A stretch of DNA of 39,425 nucleotides from an uncultured Pseudomonas sp. (GCF_913777995.1 NZ_CAJYVE010000046.1:1-39425), one strand, 5' to 3'. Counted from the first letter of the stretch, positions 9,706-18,162 are shown. Made by a program: numbers and translations. The notes: generated by a model not told the origin, from the sequence alone.

Positions 9706-10527
9706 TCAGTTCGGGGTTTCGATGCGCCGCTGCAGCAGGTTGATCAGCAGCAACAGGATGAAGGAAACCACCAGCATCATCACGCCGATGGCGGTGGCGC
9801 CGGTGTAGTCGTACTGGTCGAGCTTGACCATGATCAGCAGCGGCAGGATCTCGGTCTTCATCGGCATGTTGCCGGCGATGAAGATCACCGAGCCGTACTC
9901 GCCCACGCCACGGGCGAAGGCCAGGGCAAAGCCGGTCAGCCAGGCGGGCAGCAGTGCCGGCAGCAACACATGGCGGAACACCTGCAACGGGCGGGCGCCG
10001 AGACAGGCAGCGGCTTCTTCGACTTCACGCGGGATGTCGGCCAGCACCGGCTGCACCGTCCGCACCACGAACGGCAAGGTCACGAAGGTCAACGCCAGGG
10101 TGATGCCCAGCGGCGTGTAGGCGATCTTGAAGCCCAGGTCGGTGGCGAACTGCCCGACCCAGCCATTGGGCGCGTAGAGCGCGGTGAGCGCGATACCGGC
10201 CACGGCGGTGGGCAGTGCGAACGGCAGGTCGATCATCGCCTCGATGATCTTGCGTCCGGGGAAGGTGTAGCGCACCAGCACCCAGGCCAGCAGGGTGCCG
10301 ATGATGCCGTTGATGATGGCGGCACACAGCGCGGTGCCGAAGCTGAGCTTCAGCGCGGCAAGTACCCGTGGTGCGGTGACGATGGTCCAGAACTGATCCC
10401 AGCTCAGTTGCGCGGCATGCACGAACATCGCCGCCAGCGGTATCAGCACGATCAGACTGAGGTACACCACGGTGTAGCCCAGTGTCAGCCCGAAGCCGGG
10501 TATGACAGGAGAAATACGACGCGACAT
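9706..10527 (-). CDS. cysT: sulfate/thiosulfate ABC transporter permease CysT (CysU)
   Basis: Partner permease of CysW, 273 residues. Start [18 protein letters not shown] at ATG 10527 with AGGGACC upstream; the longer frame back to 10587 would include intercistronic hairpin sequence and is rejected. First helix about 12-33 ([21 protein letters not shown]). The EAA loop [23 protein letters not shown] is at about 165-187, and [16 protein letters not shown], typical of CysT, follows. It is separated from sbp by 97 bp holding two stable hairpins, so sbp and the permeases may be expressed at different levels. Confidence 0.95.
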   Translation of the reverse strand: MSRRISPVIPGFGLTLGYTVVYLSLIVLIPLAAMFVHAAQLSWDQFWTIVTAPRVLAALKLSFGTALCAAIINGIIGTLLAWVLVRYTFPGRKIIEAMIDLPFALPTAVAGIALTALYAPNGWVGQFATDLGFKIAYTPLGITLALTFVTLPFVVRTVQPVLADIPREVEEAAACLGARPLQVFRHVLLPALLPAWLTGFALAFARGVGEYGSVIFIAGNMPMKTEILPLLIMVKLDQYDYTGATAIGVMMLVVSFILLLLINLLQRRIETPN

Positions 10528-10553
10528 AAAGGTCCCTGGTTGACTGACAGCAA

Positions 10554-10615
10554 CCCGGGCACAGGCCCGGGCTCCTCTTTGACCCAACCTGGAGCACCGC
10601 GCGCGGCGGCGCTCC
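10554..10615 (-). promoter_or_regulatory. two stem-loops between sbp and cysT
   Basis: Stem 1 is CCCGGGC/GCCCGGG with a 4-nt loop (10554-10571). Stem 2 is GGAGCACCGC against GCGGCGCTCC with one mismatch (10591-10615). Neither is followed by a T-run on the minus strand, so they look like mRNA processing/stability or partial-attenuation elements rather than full terminators. Stem 2 also resembles the ends of local REP sequences. Confidence 0.6.
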
Positions 10616-10624
10616 TACAGCTCA

Positions 10625-11629
10625 TCACTGAGCCTGGTAGATCTGGTCGAATACGCCGCCATCGTTGAAAAATTTCGGCTGCGCAGTTTTCCAGCCGCCA
10701 AAGTCTTTGTCGATGGTTACCAGCTCCAGTTTAGGGAACTGCTTCTCGTATTTCGCCGCCACCTCGGCGTTTCGCGGACGGTAGAAGTTCTTCGCGGCGA
10801 TTTCCTGGCCTTCCTTGCTGTACAGGTGCTTGAGGTATTCAGTGGCGATCTCGGTGTTGCCTTTCTTCTCGGCGTTCTTGTCCACCACCGCCACCGGCGG
10901 CTCGGCGAGAATCGACAGCGAAGGCACGACGATGTCGAACTTGTCGGCGCCGCCGTCTTCCTTGAGGGCCAGGAAGGCTTCGTTTTCCCAGGCCAGCAGG
11001 ACGTCGCCCTGGCCGTTGTTGACGAAGGTGATGGTCGAGCCACGCGCACCGGTATCCAGCACCGGTACGTGCTTGAACAGCTCGGTGACGTATTCCTTGG
11101 CCTTGGCCTCACCGCCCTGCTTCAGGCCATAGGCCCAGGCGGCCAGGAAGTTCCAGCGTGCGCCACCGCTGGTCTTGGGGTTCGGGGTGATGACCGAGAC
11201 GTCTTTCTTGATCAGGTCATCCCAGTCCTTGATGTTCTTCGGGTTGCCCTTGCGCACCAGGAACACGATGGTCGAGGTGTATGGCGTGCTGGCATCCGGC
11301 AGGCGCTTCTGCCAGTCCTCGGGCAGGCTCTTGCCCAGCTTGGCGACCTCGTCGATGTCACCGGCCAGGGCCAGGGTCACCACATCGGCACGCAGGCCGT
11401 CGATCACCGCACGAGCCTGCTTGCCCGAGCCGCCGTGGGACTGCTTGATGACCACGTTGTCGGCGGGGTGGCTGTTCTTCCAGTGCTGGGCGAACTCGGC
11501 GTTGTACTCCTGGTACAGCTCACGGGTCGGGTCGTAGGACACGTTGAGCAGCTCATAATCCTTGGCAACGGCCGAGCCGGCAAATACGGCGCTCGCAAGA
11601 GCAGCCAGGGCAAAACGACGAATGGACAT
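10625..11629 (-). CDS. sbp: sulfate-binding protein, periplasmic
   Basis: Periplasmic solute-binding component delivering sulfate (or thiosulfate) to CysTWA; 334 residues. The signal peptide is clear: [24 protein letters not shown] with likely cleavage after AVA (about residue 22). The mature protein begins [21 protein letters not shown], the typical Sbp/CysP start, and contains [26 protein letters not shown] (anion site) and the conserved [24 protein letters not shown] precedes the ATG at 11629. Sbp versus CysP cannot be separated by reading alone; the location after oscA favours Sbp. Confidence 0.94.
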   Translation of the reverse strand: MSIRRFALAALASAVFAGSAVAKDYELLNVSYDPTRELYQEYNAEFAQHWKNSHPADNVVIKQSHGGSGKQARAVIDGLRADVVTLALAGDIDEVAKLGKSLPEDWQKRLPDASTPYTSTIVFLVRKGNPKNIKDWDDLIKKDVSVITPNPKTSGGARWNFLAAWAYGLKQGGEAKAKEYVTELFKHVPVLDTGARGSTITFVNNGQGDVLLAWENEAFLALKEDGGADKFDIVVPSLSILAEPPVAVVDKNAEKKGNTEIATEYLKHLYSKEGQEIAAKNFYRPRNAEVAAKYEKQFPKLELVTIDKDFGGWKTAQPKFFNDGGVFDQIYQAQ

Positions 11630-11757
11630 GGGGTCAGGCTCCTGGGAAAGCGGTGTTGGCGTTATAGGTCTGTTCTTGGCGTGGCGCGCTGACAGAAGGC
11701 GCCCGCTGCGGACGGGGGGCGCAAAGGCAGGCCCCACCGGTGAAACGGCTGACGCAC

Positions 11758-11940
11758 TCAGCCAGACTTGTGGGTGGCGTTCTGCAGGCGGAATTTTTCC
11801 TTGCGCTCGATCTGCACGACCTGGGCGTTGTGCACCGTGATCTCGACGGCACCGAAACGCAGGTCACGCAGGGCACTCTGGATCTCGCGCAGAACGGTGG
11901 CTTCGTCCTGACCGTCAACGCTACGCAGGGAAGTGCTCAT
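11758..11940 (-). CDS. oscA: small DUF2292-type protein OscA
   Basis: A 60-residue cytosolic protein. It matches the OscA/YezD (DUF2292) family, which is found upstream of sbp in Pseudomonas and is linked to growth on organosulfur compounds and chromate tolerance. The conserved core is about residues 15-55: [36 protein letters not shown], a compact beta-rich fold. AGGAG sits upstream of the ATG at 11940; the open frame further upstream runs into the promoter region and is not coding. It is followed by sbp after 128 bp. The biochemical role is unknown. Confidence 0.85.
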   Translation of the reverse strand: MSTSLRSVDGQDEATVLREIQSALRDLRFGAVEITVHNAQVVQIERKEKFRLQNATHKSG

Positions 11941-12027
11941 CGTGATAACTCCTATGGACTTGGGCTGAACCGTCGCGATGGGCCGCAACGGCTGCGGACA
12001 TGGGAGCCATAGTAGTGAGCGCAAGAT

Positions 12028-12052
12028 ATTCTTAAAAAGACTATTTAAGAAT
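12028..12052. promoter_or_regulatory. 9-bp dyad in AT-rich oscA promoter region (candidate CysB site)
   Basis: Perfect inverted arms ATTCTTAAA (12028-12036) and TTTAAGAAT (12044-12052) with a 7-nt spacer lie in a strikingly AT-rich block about 90-110 bp upstream of oscA. CysB, a LysR-type activator of sulfur-starvation genes, is the expected regulator; assigning this site to CysB is inference. Confidence 0.5.
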
Positions 12053-12123
12053 TCAGATATAACCAAAAAGCATTTAACAACCGATCGTTCGCCAGGCGCC
12101 TTGCGCACCCGGCACGGCGGCAG

Positions 12124-14055
12124 TCAGGCCACCGACAGGCGGAAATCCGGTGCATGCTGCCAATCGATCATGGCCGCCGGCATCGGCCGGGCGAACCAGT
12201 AGCCCTGCCCCAGTTCGCAGCCGCTGTCATGCAGGAAGACAGCCTGCTGCGGCTCTTCGATGCCTTCGGCCAGCACCTGCATGTTCATGCTCCGGGCCAG
12301 GGCGATGATCGCGCGCACGATGGCCACGTCATCTTCATCAGCGGGCAACCCGGCCACGAAACCCTGGTCGATCTTGAGCTTCTGCACCGGCATGCGCTTG
12401 AGGCGCAACAACGAGGAGTAACCGGTGCCGAAGTCATCGATGGCCAGGTTCAGGCCCAGCTCGCGCAGGCGATGCAATTGTTCGATGGCCTGCTCGGGGT
12501 CGCTCATTACCGCACTCTCGGTCACTTCCAGCTCCAGGCAGCCAGGGTCCAGGCCGGTGTCGCGCAGCACCTTGGCGACCTGTACATCGAGATCGCCGGT
12601 GCCGAACTGACGGCTGGAAATGTTCACCGCCACGAACGACAGCGGCGCCTGCGCCTCCTGCCACTGGCGCATCTGCGTGCAGGCCGCGCGCAGCACCCAA
12701 TCGTCGATGTCGGCAATCAGCCCGCTCTGCTCGGCCACCGGAATGAACTCGCCTGGCGAAACCATGCCGCGCTCCGGATGCTCCCAGCGCACCAGGGCCT
12801 CGACACCGCGAATCTGCCGCGTGGTCAGGTCATGCACCGGCTGGTAGTAGACGCGCAACTCGTCCTGCTCGATGGCACGGCGCAACTCGCTGGCCAGCTG
12901 CACACGCTGCTGGGCATGGGCGGTCAGTTCCTCGGTGTACAGCGCATAACCCTCGCGGCCCCGGCGCTTGGCCTTGAACAGCGCGGCATCGGCATTGCGC
13001 AGCAACTGCTCGGCCGACAGCGCGTCGTTGGGAAACAGGCTGATACCGATACTGGCGGTGCTGAACAGCGCCTGACCCTCGACCTCGAAGGGCAACTTGA
13101 AGGCGTCGAGGACCTTCTGCGCCAGCGCAGCAGCCTGGACCATCTGCTGGCAGTTCTTCACCAGCAGGGCGAACTCGTCGCCGCCCAGGCGCGCCAGGGT
13201 CACCTCGGTTCCGAAGCAGCCGTTCAGGCGCTCGGCCACGGCCTTGAGCAACTGGTCGCCGCGACTGTGCCCCAGGCTGTCGTTGATGTTCTTGAAATGA
13301 TCGAGGTCGACCAGCAGCATCGCGCAGCCGCGTTTGGCCTCGCGGGCAGCCGCCACCGCCTCGGTGGCACGGTCGGTGAGCAGCAGGCGGTTGGGCAGGC
13401 CGGTCAGGGCGTCGTAGTGCGCCATCTGCATGCGCTCCTGCTCGGAACGCTTGATCGCCGACAGGTCGGAGAACACTGCCACGTAGTGGCGTACACGGCC
13501 ATCGTTGCCCTGAATGCCACTGATGTTCTGCCACTGCGGATACACCTCGCCGCTCTTGCGGCGGTTCCAGATCTCCCCGCTCCACTGGCCCTGCGTGCCA
13601 ATGGCCTGGTACATGCGCGTGTAGAAGGACGCATCGTGGCGGCCGGACTTGAACGCGCTCGGGTTGCGCCCGAGCACTTCTTCGGGCTGGTAGCCGGTGA
13701 TGTCCACGAAGGCGCGGTTGACGTGCACGATCTGGCCCTTGTCGTTGGTCACCAGCACGCCTTCGCGGGTGCTGTCGAACACTGCCGAGGCGATACGCAG
13801 CCGATCATGGTCGGCGTCCTGGCGGCGCTGCAGCTCTTCACCCCCCAGCCAGCGCACCAGCGGGCGGCGCAACAGGAACAGCGCCAGGGCACTGAGGACC
13901 AGCCACAGGTAACCGCTCGTCTGCTGCCATTGCTGCAGGCGCGCCGGGTCATGCACCCAGAATGGCAACAGATACTCGCTGGACAGCCACCACAGAAACG
14001 TCAGCCAGCCATGGAAAATGGCGGCCCCCAGCGCTTTTCGCGACAAATCCGTCAT
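12124..14055 (-). CDS. membrane PAS-GGDEF-EAL protein (PipA-like c-di-GMP enzyme)
   Basis: Bifunctional-type cyclic-di-GMP protein, 643 residues from the ATG at 14055 (an upstream in-frame ATG at 14067 would add four; AAGGA spacing favours the shorter). Two N-terminal membrane helices (about 7-31 and 48-64) are followed by PAS (about 84-200), GGDEF (about 205-375) and EAL (about 385-635). The GGDEF motif is intact (ARLGGDEFALL), but the upstream RxxD inhibitory site is absent. EAL catalytic motifs all look intact: EALVRW, VNISSRQF, LEVTESAV, AIDDFGTGYSSL, LKIDQGFV, LAEGIEE, so phosphodiesterase activity is likely. In P. aeruginosa the gene next to oscA and desA is the phosphodiesterase PipA (PA0285), which supports orthology. 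Divergent from desA. Confidence 0.9.
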   Translation of the reverse strand: MTDLSRKALGAAIFHGWLTFLWWLSSEYLLPFWVHDPARLQQWQQTSGYLWLVLSALALFLLRRPLVRWLGGEELQRRQDADHDRLRIASAVFDSTREGVLVTNDKGQIVHVNRAFVDITGYQPEEVLGRNPSAFKSGRHDASFYTRMYQAIGTQGQWSGEIWNRRKSGEVYPQWQNISGIQGNDGRVRHYVAVFSDLSAIKRSEQERMQMAHYDALTGLPNRLLLTDRATEAVAAAREAKRGCAMLLVDLDHFKNINDSLGHSRGDQLLKAVAERLNGCFGTEVTLARLGGDEFALLVKNCQQMVQAAALAQKVLDAFKLPFEVEGQALFSTASIGISLFPNDALSAEQLLRNADAALFKAKRRGREGYALYTEELTAHAQQRVQLASELRRAIEQDELRVYYQPVHDLTTRQIRGVEALVRWEHPERGMVSPGEFIPVAEQSGLIADIDDWVLRAACTQMRQWQEAQAPLSFVAVNISSRQFGTGDLDVQVAKVLRDTGLDPGCLELEVTESAVMSDPEQAIEQLHRLRELGLNLAIDDFGTGYSSLLRLKRMPVQKLKIDQGFVAGLPADEDDVAIVRAIIALARSMNMQVLAEGIEEPQQAVFLHDSGCELGQGYWFARPMPAAMIDWQHAPDFRLSVA

Positions 14056-14086
14056 AACAGAACACACATCCTTACCCAGGCCGGCG

Positions 14087-14092
14087 ATTATA
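14087..14092 (-). promoter_or_regulatory. -10 box of the GGDEF-EAL gene
   Basis: A perfect TATAAT on the minus strand lies 31 bp before the ATG at 14055. The -35 hexamer at 17 bp is poor. A GATAAT at 14155-14160 on the plus strand could be the divergent desA -10. Confidence 0.4.
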
Positions 14093-14211
14093 AAGTAAGA
14101 AACATCCTGCGACGCTTCCGTGCTGGCACATCTGGCTTTCCGCGCTGGTGTGGCGATAATGCTGGCTGCTCATTTTTTACTCACCCGCCACTTGCGAGGG
14201 CACTGCAGCCT

Positions 14212-15396
14212 ATGTGGTACAACGGTTTACTCGACCTCTCGGTCTGGCAACTGATCGCCGTCACGCTGGTCATGACTCATGTGACCATCATCAGCGTCAC
14301 GGTCTACCTGCACCGCTATTCCGCGCATCGCTCACTGGAGCTGAACGCCGGCCTCAAACATTTCTTCCGCTTCTGGCTGTGGCTGACCACCGGCCAGAAC
14401 ACCCGCGAATGGACCGCCGTCCATCGCAAGCACCACGCCAAGTGCGAAACCGCCGAGGACCCGCACAGCCCGGTGGTCAAGGGGTTGTCTACCGTATTGC
14501 TGCGCGGTGCCGAGCTGTACCGCGCCGAGGCGGCCAACCCTGACACCCTGCGCCAGTACGGCAAGAACTGCCCGGACGACTGGATCGAGCGCAACCTGTA
14601 CACGCGCTACCGCTTCCTCGGCATTGCCCTGATGGCACTCATCGACGTGCTGCTGTTCGGCGCGCTGGGCATCACCGTCTGGGCGGTGCAGATGATCTGG
14701 ATTCCGTTCTGGGCCGCCGGGGTGGTCAACGGCCTGGGCCACGCGGTGGGCTACCGCAACTTCGAATGCCGCGACGCGGCGACCAACCTGGTGCCCTGGG
14801 GCATCGTCATCGGCGGCGAAGAGCTGCACAACAACCACCACACCTACCCCAACTCGGCAAAGATGTCCGTGAAGCCCTGGGAGTTCGACATGGGCTGGGC
14901 GTGGATCAAGCTGTTCAGCGCCCTGCGCCTGGCAAGGGTGGAGCGCGTCGCCCCGGTGGCCCACCGGGTGCCTGGCAAGCAGGACATCGACCGCGACACG
15001 GCGGCGGCGCTGCTCAGCAACCGCTTCCAGGTCATGGCCCAGTACCGCAAGCAGGTCACCGCTCCGCTGCTGGCCCAGGAACTGGCCCGTGTGGACGCCT
15101 CGCTGCGCCCGCGCTTCCACCGCGCCAAGCGTCTGCTGTCGCGGGAAACCAGCCTGCTCAGCGACCAGCACCGCCTGCGCATCCAGCACATGCTGGAACA
15201 CAGCCAGGCCCTCAAGGTGATCTACGAAAAACGCCTGGCCCTGCAGCAGATCTGGCTCAAGACCAGCAGCAACAGCCACGACATGCTCGCGGCCATCAAG
15301 GAGTGGATCCACGAGGCCGAGAGCAGCGGTATCCAGTCGCTGCGTGACTTCGCCAGCCAGCTCAAGACCTACTCGCTGCGCCCTGTTCATGCCTGA
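14212..15396 (+). CDS. desA: membrane fatty-acid desaturase (delta-9, DesA type)
   Basis: Oxygen-dependent di-iron desaturase that inserts a double bond into acyl chains of membrane lipids; 394 residues, matching Pseudomonas DesA. Three histidine boxes are present: HRYSAHR (about 36), HRKHHAK (about 73) and HNNHHTYP (about 205). Membrane helices occur at about 9-33 and 143-180. The C-terminal 150 residues form a charged helical tail typical of DesA but not of eukaryotic stearoyl-CoA desaturases. The true start is MWYNGLLDLS; the same frame stays open far upstream only because of GC-rich antisense sequence opposite the GGDEF-EAL gene. It acts aerobically, giving fast adjustment of membrane fluidity. 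Electron donor genes are not adjacent. Confidence 0.93.
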   Translation: MWYNGLLDLSVWQLIAVTLVMTHVTIISVTVYLHRYSAHRSLELNAGLKHFFRFWLWLTTGQNTREWTAVHRKHHAKCETAEDPHSPVVKGLSTVLLRGAELYRAEAANPDTLRQYGKNCPDDWIERNLYTRYRFLGIALMALIDVLLFGALGITVWAVQMIWIPFWAAGVVNGLGHAVGYRNFECRDAATNLVPWGIVIGGEELHNNHHTYPNSAKMSVKPWEFDMGWAWIKLFSALRLARVERVAPVAHRVPGKQDIDRDTAAALLSNRFQVMAQYRKQVTAPLLAQELARVDASLRPRFHRAKRLLSRETSLLSDQHRLRIQHMLEHSQALKVIYEKRLALQQIWLKTSSNSHDMLAAIKEWIHEAESSGIQSLRDFASQLKTYSLRPVHA

Positions 15397-15404
15397 CTCC
15401 GTCG

Positions 15405-15432
15405 ATCGGCGCCCCTTCTAGGGCGCGCCGAT
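15405..15432 (+). terminator. possible desA terminator hairpin
   Basis: Stem ATCGGCGC/GCGCCGAT (15405-15412 with 15425-15432) lies 8 bp after the desA stop. There is no clear T-run, so termination would be weak or rho-assisted. Confidence 0.45.
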
Positions 15433-15491
15433 TCCGGAACTTATTGCGGAAATTTCGCTCAATACAGTCATCCAGAACCTACAAACGACGT

Positions 15492-15518
15492 AACGACGCG
15501 CCTCCGTTGCGCGTCGTT
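15492..15518 (+). promoter_or_regulatory. leader stem-loop before the diguanylate cyclase start
   Basis: Perfect 10-bp arms AACGACGCGC (15492-15501) and GCGCGTCGTT (15509-15518) with a 7-nt loop, ending 15 bp before the chosen ATG at 15534. It may influence translation initiation, or terminate desA read-through. Confidence 0.55.
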
Positions 15519-15533
15519 CGAGATGACTCGTCC

Positions 15534-16526
15534 ATGGAAAAACCCTACCTCGTCTCCACCGCGTCGGACAGTGAGATGCCCGTCCCCGCCGAGACCCTAT
15601 TGGCACTGATGCATGCCCAGGCCGAAGTCGCCCGGCTCAGCGAGCGCGAGCAGCTGTTCAGCTCTTTGCTGGTCAGCGTCAACGCCGTGCTGTGGGCCTT
15701 CGACTGGGAAACCCAGCGCATGATCTATGTCAGCCCGGCCTACGAGCGCATCTTCGGTCGTTCGGCGGGCCTGCTGCTGGCCGACTACAGCCAGTGGCGC
15801 GACAGCATCTACCCTGATGACCTCAACTACGCCGAGCGCAGTCTCAGCGAGGTGATCGACAAGGGCGCCATCGAAGACCGTGAATACCGCATCATTCGCG
15901 CCGATGGCGAGGTGCGTTGGCTCAGCGACAAATGCTTCGTCAGCCAGCGCCTCGACCCCGGCCAGCGCCTGGTGGTGGTGGGCATCGCCGAAGACATCAC
16001 CGAGAAAAAACGCCTGGAAGACGAGCTGCAGCGCCTGGCTACCACCGACGTGCTGACCCAGAGCAGCAACCGCCGGCATTTCTTCGAGTGCGCCCAGCGC
16101 GAATTCGAGATGGCCCGCCTGCAAGGTACGCCCTTGTCGTTCCTGCTGCTGGATATCGATGACTTCAAGAAGATCAACGACACCTACGGCCACCAGACCG
16201 GTGACACGGTGCTGCAACGCATTGCCGAAAGCGGCCGCAACACCTTGCGGCGTGGCGACCTGTTCGGGCGCATAGGTGGCGAGGAGTTCGCGGCGATCTT
16301 CCCCGGTTGCGCGCCGGACATTGCCCTGCAGATCGCCGAGCGCCTGCAGCGCGAGATCCAGCGGCAGAGTTTCCAGGTAGGCGAGCAGACCTTCAGCATC
16401 ACCGCCAGTCAGGGGCTGACCAGCCTGACCGAGGACGACCACAGTCTGGAAGTGCTCTATGCACGTGCGGATGAGGCGATGTACCAGGCCAAGCGCCAGG
16501 GCAAGGACCAGATCGTCCTGGGCTGA
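15534..16526 (+). CDS. PAS-GGDEF diguanylate cyclase
   Basis: Probable diguanylate cyclase making c-di-GMP from two GTP; soluble, 330 residues from MEKPYLVSTA. A PAS domain (about 40-165: SVNAVLWAFDWETQRMIYVSPAYERIFGR, ending IAEDITEKKRLEDELQ) is followed by GGDEF (about 170-330). The active-site motif is RIGGEEFAAIF. An intact inhibitory site RRGD lies exactly five residues before it, so product inhibition is expected. LLLDIDDFKKINDTYGH holds the metal and base-contacting residues. A TTG at 15444 would add 30 residues but would force the leader hairpin to be coding, so I prefer 15534. It is the opposite activity to the neighbouring EAL protein. Similar to PA0290 of P. aeruginosa by context and domain order. 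Confidence 0.88.
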   Translation: MEKPYLVSTASDSEMPVPAETLLALMHAQAEVARLSEREQLFSSLLVSVNAVLWAFDWETQRMIYVSPAYERIFGRSAGLLLADYSQWRDSIYPDDLNYAERSLSEVIDKGAIEDREYRIIRADGEVRWLSDKCFVSQRLDPGQRLVVVGIAEDITEKKRLEDELQRLATTDVLTQSSNRRHFFECAQREFEMARLQGTPLSFLLLDIDDFKKINDTYGHQTGDTVLQRIAESGRNTLRRGDLFGRIGGEEFAAIFPGCAPDIALQIAERLQREIQRQSFQVGEQTFSITASQGLTSLTEDDHSLEVLYARADEAMYQAKRQGKDQIVLG

Positions 16527-16581
16527 CCTATAGAAACGACTGTAGCCGCAATACTGTTCGATTAAGCGCTTTGCGACCGGG

Positions 16582-16668
16582 CAGGAGCGGCTTCAGCCGC
16601 GAATAGACCACACGTTCACAGCAGATGCAGGGAATTTTTCGGCCCTTTCGCGGCTGAAGCCGCTCCTA
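16582..16668. repeat. REPIN (type A REP pair), best-preserved copy
   Basis: Inverted arms of 21 perfect bp (16582-16603 against 16647-16668; core GGCTTCAGCCGCGAA) enclose a loop nearly matching the loop at 1946-1987. It is flanked by direct repeats of about 15 bp (CGCTTTGCGACCGG near 16567 and CGCTTCTGCGACCGG near 16673). The sequence just before it, AATACTGTTCGATTAAGCGC, recurs at 33058. Confidence 0.88.
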
Positions 16669-16687
16669 CTGACGCTTCTGCGACCGG

Positions 16688-18052
16688 TTACTTCTCTTCG
16701 GCCGGGTCTTGCTCCGGCTCATCCAGCGAACGCTCCGGTTCCGGCGTAAGGTCCAGCAGGTCAGGCAGGTCATCTTCCGGATCGGGCGCTTCGGCGGCTT
16801 CGCTGGCCACCAGCGGCAGCGGCGCGCGCAGGCTCGGGTCGGTCACGCCGGTGAGTTTCTTGCGCAAGCGCTGCAGGTCCTCGACGCCCAGTTTCAGCAG
16901 ACGCGCCGGCTTGGATTTCAGCAACAACGTTACGCTTTGCTCGTCGCTCAGCCGCGCCATGTCGCCGGCCAGGTTCATGGCCAGCACTTCGCGGGTGAAG
17001 ACCCCGGTGTTGTATTGATAGACCGCGGCGATGAGTTCGCGCAGCTCCAGCGGCAATCGCCAGCGCGTGCGCAGTGCAGATCCGAACGACGCCGAATGCT
17101 GTTCGAGCATCTGGCCGATGGTGGCGTCATCCAGCTTGCCACCGGTGAACAGCCACTCTTGCAGTACACCCAGCACCGCCAGTTCGCCCAGTGCTTGCAG
17201 CAGCCCGGCGGTGAAACAGCGCTCGACGTTGAGTTCCAGCATGCGCCCGAGGATCCGCGCGTAATCGGCCGTGCGTTGCGACATCAGCCACAGCGCATTG
17301 GCCCGCGCCTGCAGCCCGTCGTGGGTCAGCGTGGCCACGCGCTTCTTGCCCAGTGCCGAGACGATCTGCGCGCTCTGTACCGCACCCAGCATCTCCAGGG
17401 CAGCGCCGAGCGTCTGCACCGGCTTGCCCAAGTGCTGGGCAGCGGTATTGGCCGAGGCGATCAGTACGGCGGTCACGTGCGGGTCGTTGCGCAGCTCCTG
17501 TTCCAGCAAGTGCACGTCCAGCCCCTTGCTACCCTGGCACAGGCGCAGGGCATCGCCGACGTTCACGCACAACGGCGCGGCATCGGCGGTGTCACGGCGC
17601 TTTTCGATGAACTTGGCCAGGGTCATGCCTGGCAGCATGCTCGGCCCGTCGGCGGAGCATTCCACCAACAGGGCACGCAGGCGCTGACGCAGCCCCTCAC
17701 TGTTGAGGGGTTTGGTCAGGTAGGCAGTCGGCGCCAGCGGCAAGACCTCACGCACACTGGCGCTGTCATTGCGGCTGCTGAGCAGAATGAACGGAACTGG
17801 AGGCTGCCGGCGCATCTGGCGCACGCCGCGCAACAGGCTGAGACCATCAATGGCGGGCAACTCGCGCGCCGCGATGATCAGGTCAGGCGAATGTTTCTTC
17901 ATCCATTCGACGGCCTGCCTGCCATCGGTACACATTTCCAGTTCGACATCATCACGCACGCTCAGGACCAGGTCGCTGATCGTTTCACGAACCCAGGGAT
18001 CGGACTCGGCGATCAACACCCTTGGCACCCCAAGTAAATCCACAGCGGTCAT
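16688..18052 (-). CDS. response-regulator-like HDOD protein with degenerate receiver
   Basis: 454 residues. The N-terminal receiver domain (about 10-130) has the acidic pocket VLIAESDPWVRE, the Ser/Thr position FILLSSRND and the conserved Lys in AYLTKP (about 114). The strand that should carry the phospho-acceptor Asp reads PDLIIAARELPAIDG, with Ala in place of Asp (about residue 62). An HDOD domain (about 165-360) lacks HD-GYP catalytic motifs, as HDOD proteins normally do. The C-terminus is a Pro/Asp/Glu-rich tail (about 410-454). HDOD regulators bind partners or nucleotides and often act in chemotaxis, c-di-GMP or stress pathways. GGAGG favours the second of two adjacent ATG codons (18052). 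It is convergent with the diguanylate cyclase and sits between c-di-GMP genes and gabT. Its specific role is unknown. Confidence 0.85.
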   Translation of the reverse strand: MTAVDLLGVPRVLIAESDPWVRETISDLVLSVRDDVELEMCTDGRQAVEWMKKHSPDLIIAARELPAIDGLSLLRGVRQMRRQPPVPFILLSSRNDSASVREVLPLAPTAYLTKPLNSEGLRQRLRALLVECSADGPSMLPGMTLAKFIEKRRDTADAAPLCVNVGDALRLCQGSKGLDVHLLEQELRNDPHVTAVLIASANTAAQHLGKPVQTLGAALEMLGAVQSAQIVSALGKKRVATLTHDGLQARANALWLMSQRTADYARILGRMLELNVERCFTAGLLQALGELAVLGVLQEWLFTGGKLDDATIGQMLEQHSASFGSALRTRWRLPLELRELIAAVYQYNTGVFTREVLAMNLAGDMARLSDEQSVTLLLKSKPARLLKLGVEDLQRLRKKLTGVTDPSLRAPLPLVASEAAEAPDPEDDLPDLLDLTPEPERSLDEPEQDPAEEK

Positions 18053-18138
18053 CATGACCCTCCGACATCGATGCGTTCACCTTAGCCAAAGCCGCTCGCC
18101 GGATATAGCCATCCACGGAAAAATACCCGCAAGACATG

Positions 18139-18162
18139 AAAAAACCCGCCGAAGCGGGTTTC
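18139..18162 (-). terminator. gabT terminator
   Basis: Read on the minus strand, an 8-bp stem AAACCCGC/GCGGGTTT with a 4-nt loop (18142-18161) is followed by six T. It lies about 50 bp after the gabT stop and upstream of the HDOD gene. Confidence 0.9.

Noticed and set aside
11699-11722. Hairpin GCGCCC/GGGCGC between oscA and sbp as a terminator
   Set aside because: Short stem, no T-run; the genes are expected to be co-transcribed.
14120-14140. Possible sigma-54 promoter (TGGCAC near 14124) before desA
   Set aside because: The GG to GC distance is 8 bp instead of 10.
12154-14211. Very long plus-strand open frame (about 690 codons) leading into desA
   Set aside because: It is antisense to the well-supported GGDEF-EAL gene and exists because of GC-rich codon use; the desaturase homology starts only at 14212.
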